The notes beneath the pieces were generated by a model. That model was given only the letters and a program-made list of their open reading frames with translations, had not been told where the DNA came from and searched no databases. Position numbers and translations under genes: made by a program. Below are positions 1 through 5,971 of a DNA stretch of 7,575 nt, in pieces. The stretch is from the NCBI GenBank assembly GCA_021793495.1, contig JAJYSQ010000064.1, forward strand, positions 1 to 7,575. The letters run 5' to 3'. How positions within the stretch are numbered: position 1 is the stretch's first letter; every line of letters starts with the position of its first letter. The stretch comes from Actinomycetes bacterium (GTDB taxonomy: Bacteria > Actinomycetota > Actinomycetes > JAJYSQ01).

Positions 1-354
1 CTCTCCCTGCCTGGGGAGCAAGCCGAGGCGGCGGAGCTCGATGGCGCGGGTGCGCTGAGGTACCTGTGGTATGTGGTCGTCCCCGCGATCCGGCCCGCAC
101 TGGTGACGGTGGCGATCTACGTCGGTCTCGGTTCATGGGACAGCTTCCTCTGGCCGTTCATCATGACGAGCAGCCCGTCGGTCCAGCCCATCGAGGTCGG
201 GCTGTCCACGTTCTACGGCACCAACGGGACGGAGTGGACCCAGCTGTCCGCTGCCGTGGTGTTCACCACGATCCCGGTGATCATCTTCTTCCTGATTGCG
301 CAACGACAGTTCCTCGAAGGGGCGTACTCGGCGGCGGGAGGGAACAAGGGATGA
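1..354 (+). CDS. Carbohydrate ABC transporter permease, C-terminal part (MalG/UgpE class), truncated by window edge
   Basis: Inner-membrane subunit of a binding-protein-dependent sugar-type importer. The frame is open from base 1, so the start lies upstream of the window. About 117 residues remain. They begin inside the cytoplasmic EAA loop that docks on the ATPase: EAAELDGAGA, then a VVVP turn, matches the family pattern EAA-x(2)-DGA...P. Two hydrophobic segments follow, around 'LVTVAIYVGLGSWDSFLWPF' and 'VVFTTIPVIIFFLIAQRQF'. The tail, ...GAYSAAGGNKG, resembles the usual GLTAGAVKG ending of MalG-type permeases. The TGA stop overlaps the ATG of the HAD gene (ATGA, 351-354), so the downstream hydrolases are probably co-transcribed and translationally coupled to the importer. 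The substrate cannot be read from this fragment; sugars, polyols and glycerol-phosphate esters are all carried by this class. Confidence 0.93.
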   Translation, partial: LSLPGEQAEAAELDGAGALRYLWYVVVPAIRPALVTVAIYVGLGSWDSFLWPFIMTSSPSVQPIEVGLSTFYGTNGTEWTQLSAAVVFTTIPVIIFFLIAQRQFLEGAYSAAGGNKG

Positions 355-1175
355 TGGGCCCGTCCCGCGCCCCGCGTGGCGTGGTGATGTTTGACTTCGA
401 TGGAACGGTCTGGCGAGGACCTGAGCCGTTGGAGCGGTATGCCGAGCTGGTTGCCGAGGGAGTACCGGGGGCTCGTCGCCCGGGGTTTCGCCGCAGGGTG
501 TCCGAGTTCCTTGCTGGTGACCGTTGGTCGAGCTGTGGCTTGGCGGACCCGCCGGCTGACGGGTGGGTCGCCGTCGCCCGGTTCGCCCTGGACGCCGGGG
601 TGGGTCCGGGGCATGTGGACGCGAGCTTCTCTCGGGTCCGCGAGCTGCTGGCGGCTGGCGAGCTGGCGATGCAGGTGCCGGAGGGTCTGCCCGAGCTTCT
701 CGGATCGGCACGATCGTGGGTCCGGACGGTGCTGGCCTCGAACAGTCCGGCCAGCTCGGTGGGTCCGGTGCTCGCCCGGCTGGGGCTGGGGTCGGCCTTC
801 GACGAGGTACTGGCCGGGGTGGGCAAGCCGGCGGGTCTGGTCCCGGCCGGAGACCAGGTGCGCGCGCGCCTGGGCCTTGGTCCCGAACGGGTCCTCAGCG
901 TCGGGGACCACTATGTCAACGACATCGCCCCCGCCGTGAACGCGGGATGGTTTACCGCCTACATCAGCCCGTGGCACTGGTGCCCGGGCCCCAGCTGGCT
1001 GGTTGGGCAACGGTTCGAGGACCTGGCCATGGGCATCGACCGGTGGGTACGGGGGCTGGGCCCCCCCGGTGGGCCGCAGCCAGGAACGGGTGCGCCCGGC
1101 GTCCTCGCCCGGGATCCCGCCCGGGTGGATGCCCATGAGTACGGGGAGGAGACGGATGAGGAGACGGTGTCATGA
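351..1175 (+). CDS. HAD-superfamily hydrolase (predicted phosphatase)
   Basis: A 274-residue cytosolic phosphatase-like protein. The start is ATG 351, which overlaps the permease stop and sits about 9 bases behind a GGGAGG stretch. All four HAD motifs are present: motif I DFDGT (nucleophile D15, acid/base D17), motif II LASNS (S130), motif III lysine in GKPAG (K159), and motif IV GDHYVND (D186, N190, D191) for Mg2+. About 110 residues between motifs I and II suit a C1-type helical cap, which usually means a small-molecule phosphate substrate. The C-terminal 40 or so residues are rich in Pro and Gly and then acidic (ending EETDEETVS), and are probably a disordered tail. The next gene overlaps by ATGA (1172-1175). 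The substrate is unknown. Linkage to an importer suggests dephosphorylation of an imported or derived phosphate ester, which is inference. Confidence 0.9.
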   Translation: MMGPSRAPRGVVMFDFDGTVWRGPEPLERYAELVAEGVPGARRPGFRRRVSEFLAGDRWSSCGLADPPADGWVAVARFALDAGVGPGHVDASFSRVRELLAAGELAMQVPEGLPELLGSARSWVRTVLASNSPASSVGPVLARLGLGSAFDEVLAGVGKPAGLVPAGDQVRARLGLGPERVLSVGDHYVNDIAPAVNAGWFTAYISPWHWCPGPSWLVGQRFEDLAMGIDRWVRGLGPPGGPQPGTGAPGVLARDPARVDAHEYGEETDEETVS

Positions 1176-2470
1176 GCAGCGGTGTGCAGGTGAGCTTTCT
1201 GGGAGGGGTCGGAGTCATCGGGTCGTCGAAGATCCTGATGGAGTCCGACGGGTGGAGGGTGCTGCTGGACCTGGGGCTGGACATCCCGGCCGGCACCGAC
1301 CTGCTGCGGGTGCCAGCGGCGCCACGAGCGGGACGTGAGCTGGCGGATCGGCTTCGCCTGGGGGTAGCGCCGAAGGTCGAGGGGGTGTTCCGCGCCTCCT
1401 CCGTCGCCGGAACAGGGCTTGGCGCCGGGCCGGACCCGAAGACCGTGGTGTTCATCAGCCACGCGCACCTGGACCACGTCGGCCTGGCCGGCTGGGTGGA
1501 CCCGGGGATCGGGGTGTATGCGGCCGAGGAGTCCATCCGGATGATGCGCGCCCTAGCGGTTGCTGGCCCGGTACCGGAAGGGGGCGTACCGACCTGGCAT
1601 CCGTTGCAGCCGGGCGGCCCTGTGTCGTGGGGACCCTTCACGATCACGGGCTACCCGGTGGACCACGACGTACCGGGCGCGATGGGGTTCCTGGTGCGTA
1701 CCGAGGCGGGGTCGTTGGCCTACACCGGGGACTTCCGCCTGCACGGACGCCACCCCGAGCAGACGGAGTCCTTCGCCCGGCTGGTCCATGGGGTGGATGT
1801 GCTGGTGACGGAGGGGACGATGCTCTCGGCGGGGTTCACCTCTGCTTGGCGCACCGAGAACCAGGTGGACGAGCAGATCAGCCAGGAGCTCATCGGTACT
1901 CCCGGACTGGTCGTGATCAGCATGTACCCGCGGAACGTCGAGCGGGTGCGGGCGCTGATCGCCGAGGCTGGCGAGGCGGGTCGCATCGTGGTCTGGCCGG
2001 ACGCGATGGGCCGGTTCTTGCGTGAGTACGGCATCAGCGAGGTCGTCACCTGGGACCAGGGTCCGGACCTCGTGGAGATCCATGCGCACCCGGACCGGTA
2101 CGTCGTGCAGTTCGACGCCACCGACATGGCACACCTGTTGGACCTCCCCCTGGGCCCGGGGGCTGTGTTCATCCATGCCAACGGAGAGCCGCTGGGGGCT
2201 TTCGACCCCCGGTGGGAGCTGTTCCAGGCGTGGATCGAACGACTGCGCCTACCCCTGCTGATGATCGGCTCGCCCGGGCACGCGAGCCACCACGACCTGG
2301 ACCGGGTGCTCGCCACGATCAGTCCCAGGGTGGTTATCCCGATCCACACCGCCGACCCGGCCCGGCTACTCCCGCCCATCGGCACCACCCGGGTGCTGCC
2401 TGAGCGGGGCCGAACCTATGACCTTGCCGCGCTGGGCAGGTCGGGGCGGGCCGACGAGGCGGTCCGATGA
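1172..2470 (+). CDS. RNase J-like MBL-fold/beta-CASP metallohydrolase
   Basis: A 432-residue metal-dependent hydrolase. The metallo-beta-lactamase core shows the zinc motif HAHLDH (H97, H99, D101, H102), a further DHD (H165) and the bridging aspartate in YTGDF (D187). A mid-region of roughly residues 215-350 (MYPRNVERVRAL..., HANGEPLG) looks like the beta-CASP insert found in nucleic-acid-processing members. It is followed by GSPGHAS (H370) and PIHTADP (H392), which resembles the RMMBL segment of RNase J relatives. At 432 residues it is shorter than canonical RNase J (about 550) and lacks room for its C-terminal dimerisation domain. Residues 35-80 form an insertion before the HxHxDH strand. 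I infer a nuclease or phosphodiesterase. A non-nucleolytic MBL hydrolase remains possible, because beta-CASP assignment by eye is approximate. It overlaps both neighbours by ATGA. Confidence 0.88.
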   Translation: MSSGVQVSFLGGVGVIGSSKILMESDGWRVLLDLGLDIPAGTDLLRVPAAPRAGRELADRLRLGVAPKVEGVFRASSVAGTGLGAGPDPKTVVFISHAHLDHVGLAGWVDPGIGVYAAEESIRMMRALAVAGPVPEGGVPTWHPLQPGGPVSWGPFTITGYPVDHDVPGAMGFLVRTEAGSLAYTGDFRLHGRHPEQTESFARLVHGVDVLVTEGTMLSAGFTSAWRTENQVDEQISQELIGTPGLVVISMYPRNVERVRALIAEAGEAGRIVVWPDAMGRFLREYGISEVVTWDQGPDLVEIHAHPDRYVVQFDATDMAHLLDLPLGPGAVFIHANGEPLGAFDPRWELFQAWIERLRLPLLMIGSPGHASHHDLDRVLATISPRVVIPIHTADPARLLPPIGTTRVLPERGRTYDLAALGRSGRADEAVR

Positions 2471-2967
2471 GATCAACTGCCGAGGACGATCCGGCCCCTG
2501 GGCGACGCCCGACCGTATGCGTGGACCTCGACTCCACGCTCGCCGACACCCGCCACCGGCGTCACCTGGTGGACCCAGCCAACCCCGACTGGCGGACCTA
2601 CTCCCTTGCAGCCGGGGCGGACCGGCCGATCGAAGGACCGATCGAGCTGGTTCGACTGTTGGCCCAGACCTGTTCGATCGTCATCCTGAGCGCGCGGGAC
2701 GAAGCCTCCCGTAGCCTGACCGAAGAGTGGCTGCGCCGGCACGATGTGCCGCATGACGGCTTGATCCTCTATCGCGACGGTATGGACCCGACCGACTTGG
2801 GCGAGTACAAGTCGTTGAAGGTCCGAGGCATGCGTGCCGACGGGCACCGGGTGGTGCTCGTGGTCGAGGACGCCCCGGCTGTCGCCGACGCGGTGCGGTC
2901 CACCGGGGTCCCCGTATTGCTGCTGACCCCGCCGAGCGACGAGCCGCCAGGGCCCGCCAACGGATGA
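2467..2967 (+). CDS. HAD phosphatase resembling the polynucleotide kinase 3'-phosphatase domain
   Basis: A 166-residue HAD protein starting at ATG 2467, inside the stop of the MBL gene (ATGA overlap). Motif I is DLDST (D20, D22), with Ser in place of the usual Gly; motif II is LSARD (S75); a lysine pair (K115, K118) supplies motif III; motif IV is VVEDAP (E134, D135). The order ADTRHRRH, SARDEASRSLTEEWLRRH, then ILYRDGMDPTDLGEYK matches the layout of the phosphatase half of T4-type polynucleotide kinase: a GR/AR-x(n)-T-x-x-WL helix, then an R-rich segment, then K. No P-loop kinase domain is present. Pairing with an RNase J-like neighbour makes a nucleotide or nucleic-acid end phosphatase plausible, but nucleotidase activity on monomers is equally possible. 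It appears to be the last gene of the operon; a hairpin follows within 10 bases. Confidence 0.85.
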   Translation: MRSTAEDDPAPGRRPTVCVDLDSTLADTRHRRHLVDPANPDWRTYSLAAGADRPIEGPIELVRLLAQTCSIVILSARDEASRSLTEEWLRRHDVPHDGLILYRDGMDPTDLGEYKSLKVRGMRADGHRVVLVVEDAPAVADAVRSTGVPVLLLTPPSDEPPGPANG

Positions 2968-2974
2968 CGCCCGT

Positions 2975-3011
2975 GGCTCAGCGGAAACCGCCGTCCGGTT
3001 GCTCTTGAGCC
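2975..3011 (+). terminator. Possible terminator hairpin after the hydrolase operon
   Basis: GGCTCA (2975-2980) pairs exactly with TGAGCC (3006-3011). Inside it AACCG (2986-2990) pairs with CGGTT (2996-3000), separated by symmetrical 5-base internal loops. It begins 8 bases after the stop of the last operon gene. No T-run follows, so if it terminates transcription it is not a classic intrinsic terminator. No energy calculation was done. Confidence 0.33.
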
Positions 3012-3018
3012 TCATTGC

Positions 3019-3200
3019 TCCGCACAGGTGTTCACCGAGATCATCACCGCCGGCTTCGACGTGCTGACCTGCTGTAGGGGCGTCTGGGCCCGCTCGGCCA
3101 CCAACAGCACCAGCCCCCGATCCTGACCAACCGCGCCGACCTGAGCCCTGCGGGGACCGCCCCCCGGCACACCCCCAACCACCTGCTGCTGAGCCAGGTA
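3019..3200 (+). pseudogene. Transposase-like remnant (frameshifted, internally deleted)
   Basis: Two short plus-strand readings resemble parts of a DDE-type transposase family that I recognise only by remembered motifs. From 3028 one frame reads FTEIITAGFDVLTCCRG, close to the pattern '..AGFDVLTYRKG'. From about 3079 a second frame reads GHQQHQPPILTNRADLSPA, close to '..Q..ILT.R.DLP'. In the intact proteins as I remember them, these motifs are farther apart. Here they nearly overlap in different frames, implying an internal deletion plus a frameshift. The first frame stops at 3136-3138 and there is no plausible start. This would be a decayed insertion sequence lying where the minus-strand oxidase relic is cut off. 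The IS family is not assigned. The call rests on motif resemblance alone. Confidence 0.4.
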
Positions 3201-3238
3201 CGTCCCGGCAGCGTCCCGGCCCCCTGCTGCTGACCAGG
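3183..3238. repeat. Short imperfect direct repeat (CTGCTGCTGA[G]CCAGGT)
   Basis: A 16-17 base unit occurs at 3183-3199 and again, lacking one G, at 3223-3238, with a smaller repeat of GTCCCGGC between the copies. The stretch 3201-3377 otherwise shows no gene I can support on either strand. Its open frames are GC-driven, and none carries a recognisable motif. Confidence 0.5.
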
Positions 3239-3468
3239 TGTGCCTACTGGGGTCAGGAGGAGCGGGGACCAGGACCTCCTGGGCTGCGACTGCCCGGCTT
3301 GGACGGTGCAGACGTTGCGCGGCGAGCTTGCGGTCAGGCCCGCAGTACTCACCCGGGGCGGGTGGACTCCGGGCGTGCCCGCCCGCGTTGGTGGCGGCGT
3401 TGCCGCCGAGGGTCGACCAGGTCGAGCTGGCTGGGTCTGGCAGATACCACATGCCGGCGTCGGCGGCC

Positions 3469-3489
3469 GCAGCACGCAGCATGCAGCAC
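3469..3489. repeat. Triplicated 7-mer behind the second frameshift of the oxidase relic
   Basis: On the plus strand the 7-base units GCAGCAC, GCAGCAT and GCAGCAC lie end to end (3469-3475, 3476-3482, 3483-3489). Removing one unit restores the minus-strand reading ...NDVLRAAAADAGMWY, the expected family sequence, so one unit is an insertion. Confidence 0.75.
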
Positions 3490-3565
3490 GTCGTTGGCTA
3501 CCCCGGGTTCGACGACCGCGAGGCGCTCGGCGGTGTCGATCTCGACGATGCGGTCCATGGCTTCG

Positions 3566-3605
3566 GTCGAGATCATCACGCAGGAGTCGAGATCATCACG
3601 CAGGA
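3566..3605. repeat. Perfect 20-bp tandem duplication
   Basis: GTCGAGATCATCACGCAGGA occurs twice without a gap (3566-3585 and 3586-3605), and the match continues 2 bases further. Because 20 is not a multiple of 3, it shifts the minus-strand oxidase frame and brings in a stop at 3576. The encoded segment SCVMIST is consequently read twice, once in each frame. Confidence 0.97.
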
Positions 3606-3877
3606 GTTCAGGGCGTTGTTGCCGCCGGAGAGCCCGGTTCCTGCCCCACGCGGCCCAGCCGGCACGGCCAGCTGGGCACAGACCCTCACCGCCGTCGCGA
3701 CGTCCTCGGCCGTGCGGGCGCACGCCACCGCGGCTGGGGTCCCATGGGGTGCCCACGCCGCCTCGTCGTGGACGTACCGGCCCACGATGTCGGGGTCGGT
3801 GATGGCCCGGTCGTCGGCCAGGACCGCCCGCAGGGCCGCCACCGTCTGGGCGTCGCGCATGCTTTCCTCCCCGCCGA

Positions 3878-4663
3878 CTACAGGCCTTGCCACGCCGGCT
3901 TGGTTGCGAACACTGATCGGTAGTAGTCGGCCAGGCTCAGGCCTGCGGCCGCCTCGTCGTCGACGACGACCGAGACGTGCGGATGCAGCTGCAGGACCGA
4001 CGCGGGGACCATCGCCGTGACCGGCCCTTCGACGCAGCGGGCCAGTGCCGCGGCCTTGCCGGCCCCCCAGGCCACCAGGACGAGATGTCGAGCCTCGACG
4101 ATGGTGCCCAGTCCCTGCGTCAGGACGTGCTGGGGGACGGCCTCGGCGTTGCCGTCGAAGAAACGGGCATTGTCGGCCCTCGTCTGGGCCGTCAGGGTCT
4201 TGAGCCGGGTGCGGCTGCCCAGCGAGGAGCTTGGCTCGTTGAAGCCGATGTGCCCGTCGCTGCCGATGCCCAACAGCTGCAGGTCGATGCCCCCAGCGGC
4301 CTGGATGGCGGCCTCGTAGTCGCGGCAGGCCTCGAGCACGTCGGCGGCGTTGCCGTCGGGACCGGTGACCTGGCCGGGGTCGAGCCCGAGGCGGTCGACG
4401 ACCTGGCGGCGGATCACCGACCGGTAGCTGGCGGGATGGCTCGGCGGCAGTCCGACGTACTCGTCGAGGAGGAAAGCCCGGACTCCGGCGAGGTCGAGCA
4501 CCCCGGCCTCGTGCCTGCGGGTCATCTCCTCGTAGATGGGCTCGGGGGAGCTGCCCGTCGCCAGGCCGAGTGCCGCTGCCGGCTGCCGGTTGATCAGGGC
4601 GGCGATGGCATCGGCGATGATTGCCGCGCCGGAGCGCCGGTCCGCGACGATGATGACATCCAC
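3878..4663 (-). CDS. nagB: Glucosamine-6-phosphate deaminase
   Basis: A cytosolic enzyme converting glucosamine-6-phosphate to fructose-6-phosphate and ammonia, the step that feeds amino sugars into glycolysis. It has 261 residues, the normal family length, with a GTG start at 4663 behind an AGAGGA stretch. Seen in the sequence: phosphate-binding GLATGSSPEPIY (33-44), LDEYVGL with the general base D67, and LLGIGSDGHIGFNEPSSS with D136, H138 and E143 (the E. coli D141/H143/E148 triad). SRTRLKTL keeps R153 and K155, which correspond to the GlcNAc-6-P allosteric residues R158/K160 of E. coli. The conserved PASVLQLHPH...DDEAA closes the fold. The gene diverges from nagA, with about 50 bases between the annotated starts. 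The FAD-oxidase relic follows 17 bases downstream on the same strand. Confidence 0.97.
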   Translation of the reverse strand: MDVIIVADRRSGAAIIADAIAALINRQPAAALGLATGSSPEPIYEEMTRRHEAGVLDLAGVRAFLLDEYVGLPPSHPASYRSVIRRQVVDRLGLDPGQVTGPDGNAADVLEACRDYEAAIQAAGGIDLQLLGIGSDGHIGFNEPSSSLGSRTRLKTLTAQTRADNARFFDGNAEAVPQHVLTQGLGTIVEARHLVLVAWGAGKAAALARCVEGPVTAMVPASVLQLHPHVSVVVDDEAAAGLSLADYYRSVFATKPAWQGL

Positions 4664-4709
4664 GGGTCCCGTCCTCTCTTCCGTGGCTCGTGTCGGATGC
4701 GCGATGATG

Positions 4710-4746
4710 TGGTTATGCTACGTAGTTCAACGTCTCTGCGTAACCA
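4710..4746. promoter_or_regulatory. Divergent nagB/nagA control region with an inverted repeat (candidate operator)
   Basis: The left arm TGGTTATGC (4710-4718) pairs with GCGTAACCA (4738-4746), 8 of 9 positions matching, around a 19-base centre. That centre also holds the overlapping 8-base palindrome CTACGTAG (4718-4725). The stretch is conspicuously AT-richer than its surroundings. TATGCT (4714-4719) could be a -10 element for nagA, and TTGAAC (minus strand, 4724-4729) a -35-like hexamer for nagB. Neither is strong. A local MurR/RpiR regulator is encoded downstream, so an operator here is reasonable. No DasR-type site (a palindrome built on GGTCTAGACC) is seen. Confidence 0.45.
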
Positions 4747-5971
4747 TCCGACTTGCGGTCGCTGGAAGCTGCGCGGGCACCTCGTGACGTCGGGCAGCGA
4801 GCTGGACGACGGGTGGCTCGTCGTCGACGGCGCCCGGATCACGGATGTCGGGACGGGTCCCGGGCCGGCTGAGCGGTGCACCATCGAGCTCGGCAGCGAG
4901 GTAGTCACCCCCGGCTTCGTCGACCTGCACGTCCACGGAGGCGGTGGTCGCCAGGTGTCCGGGGACACGGCCGAGGAGGTGGCCGAGGCGGTCTGTCAGC
5001 TGGCCCACCACCACCTGCGCCACGGCACCACCGCGCTGGTGCCGACCACCGTTTCCGACACCCTCTCACGCCTGGAGGTGGCGGTGCGGGGTGTGGCGCT
5101 TGCCATGAGGGACCGCGAGGCGGGCGAGGCGGCCATCCTGGGTGTCCACATGGAGGGGCCATGGCTGGCGTCGGGCAGAGCTGGAGCACACGAGCAGTCG
5201 CTGCTGCGCTCGCCTCACCCGGCCGAGCTCGAGGCGCTCATGGCGGCGTCCGGGGCAGCGGTGCGTCTGGTCACGTTCGCCCCCGAGCTTCCCGGCGCTG
5301 CCGAGCTGCTTGCCGCCGGCCGGGCGTCGGGGATCACCATGGCGGTCGGGCACACCGACGCCGACTTCGACACCGTCCGCGAGGCCTTTGCCGGTGGCGC
5401 CCGGCACGTCACCCACCTCGGCAATGCCATGCCGGGCGTCGATCGTCGGGCGCCGGGACCGATCGCCGCCGCGCTCGCCGACGGGCGTGCCACACTCGAG
5501 GTGATCGCCGATGGCGTTCACGTCCACCGCGGCTTCCTGTCTCTCGTCGGGGCGGTGGCGCCGGGTCGTCTCGTCGCGGTCACCGATGCGATCGCCGCCT
5601 GTGGCATGCCCCCCGGGAACTACCGACTGGGCTCTGTCGATGTTGTCGTCGACGCCGAACGTGCGGTGCTGGCCGAGCAGCCCGGCACCCTGGCGGGCAG
5701 CGTGCTCACGATGGACCGCGCGGTGGCCACCCTCGTCGACTCCGGTGTCGGACTGCCGACGGCAGTCCTGGCCGCCACCGGCACTCCGGCGGGCGTCGTG
5801 TCCGCTATCGGCAAAGGCCACCTGCGCAGCGGCGCTGACGCCGACATCGTGGTGCTCGACGCTCGTCTGCGCGCCGTTGCCACCGTCGTCGGCGGGCGAG
5901 TGGTGTGGGATCCTGACGGCCGGCTGGACGCCGTCGGCGAACCGGCCGGCCCGAGATCGGAGGCCCGGTGA
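4715..5971 (+). CDS. nagA: N-acetylglucosamine-6-phosphate deacetylase
   Basis: A cytosolic metal-dependent amidohydrolase removing acetate from GlcNAc-6-P to give the GlcN-6-P used by NagB. Numbered from ATG 4715 (418 residues): PGFVDLHVHGGGG (H72, H74), HMEGPW with metal ligand E147, VGHTDADF (H213), HLGNAMPG (H234), DGVHVHRG (H269, H271), catalytic D291 in VTDAIAACG, then AGSVLTMDRAV and a C-terminal beta strand domain. The usual HLFNAM is HLGNAM here. The start is uncertain. ATG 4697 and ATG 4715 have no clear ribosome site and lie over the control region with untypical codons (CTA, AGT, TCA). Family similarity becomes convincing only at KLRGHLVTSG, so a start near 4769-4784 or a leaderless mRNA is possible. 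The open frame extends far upstream antisense to nagB, which is not coding. The stop overlaps the regulator start (GTGA). Confidence 0.95.
   Translation: MLRSSTSLRNHPTCGRWKLRGHLVTSGSELDDGWLVVDGARITDVGTGPGPAERCTIELGSEVVTPGFVDLHVHGGGGRQVSGDTAEEVAEAVCQLAHHHLRHGTTALVPTTVSDTLSRLEVAVRGVALAMRDREAGEAAILGVHMEGPWLASGRAGAHEQSLLRSPHPAELEALMAASGAAVRLVTFAPELPGAAELLAAGRASGITMAVGHTDADFDTVREAFAGGARHVTHLGNAMPGVDRRAPGPIAAALADGRATLEVIADGVHVHRGFLSLVGAVAPGRLVAVTDAIAACGMPPGNYRLGSVDVVVDAERAVLAEQPGTLAGSVLTMDRAVATLVDSGVGLPTAVLAATGTPAGVVSAIGKGHLRSGADADIVVLDARLRAVATVVGGRVVWDPDGRLDAVGEPAGPRSEAR

Larger units (their letters stand above)
3378..3860 (-). pseudogene. FAD-linked oxidase (glycolate oxidase/D-lactate dehydrogenase GlcD type), 5' part, frameshifted and truncated
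   Basis: The relic starts at ATG 3860, five bases behind a clean GGAGG (3866-3870) and 17 bases after the nagB stop, so it once followed nagB in an operon. The first frame carries the FAD-binding (PF01565-type) signature PRGAGTGLSGGNNALNSCVMIST and then stops at 3576. The next frame resumes with SCVMISTEAMDRIVEID and runs through VVEPGVANDVLHAA. The third frame resumes with AAAADAGMWYLPDPAS and STLGGNAATNAGG. Joined, these read as one uninterrupted family N-terminus of about 150 residues. The first break is an exact 20-bp tandem duplication (3566-3605); the second is a 7-bp insertion near 3476-3482. Homology ends at about 3378, well short of the roughly 450 residues of the family, so the C-terminal two thirds are missing. 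Confidence 0.85.

Noticed and set aside
213..1136. A long minus-strand open frame (307 codons) under the permease end and the first HAD gene.
   Set aside because: No motifs, Pro/Arg-rich composition typical of antisense frames in GC-rich DNA, and the plus strand has complete HAD motifs.
3238..4020. Plus-strand open frames of 227-260 codons across 3238-4020.
   Set aside because: They are antisense to the recognisable FAD-oxidase relic and to nagB, and show only Arg/Ala/Pro-rich low-information sequence.
3977..4696. The nagA frame stays open upstream for about 240 codons, antisense to nagB.
   Set aside because: The opposite strand carries nagB with all catalytic motifs; the upward extension has no family similarity and is a GC-bias shadow.
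4664..4790. DasR/NagR-type operator in the nag intergenic region.
   Set aside because: No palindrome built on GGTCTAGACC or a close variant is present; the repeat that exists has a different core.
5066..5821. Minus-strand open frame of 251 codons antisense to nagA.
   Set aside because: Shadow frame; the plus strand encodes every NagA metal ligand over the same bases.
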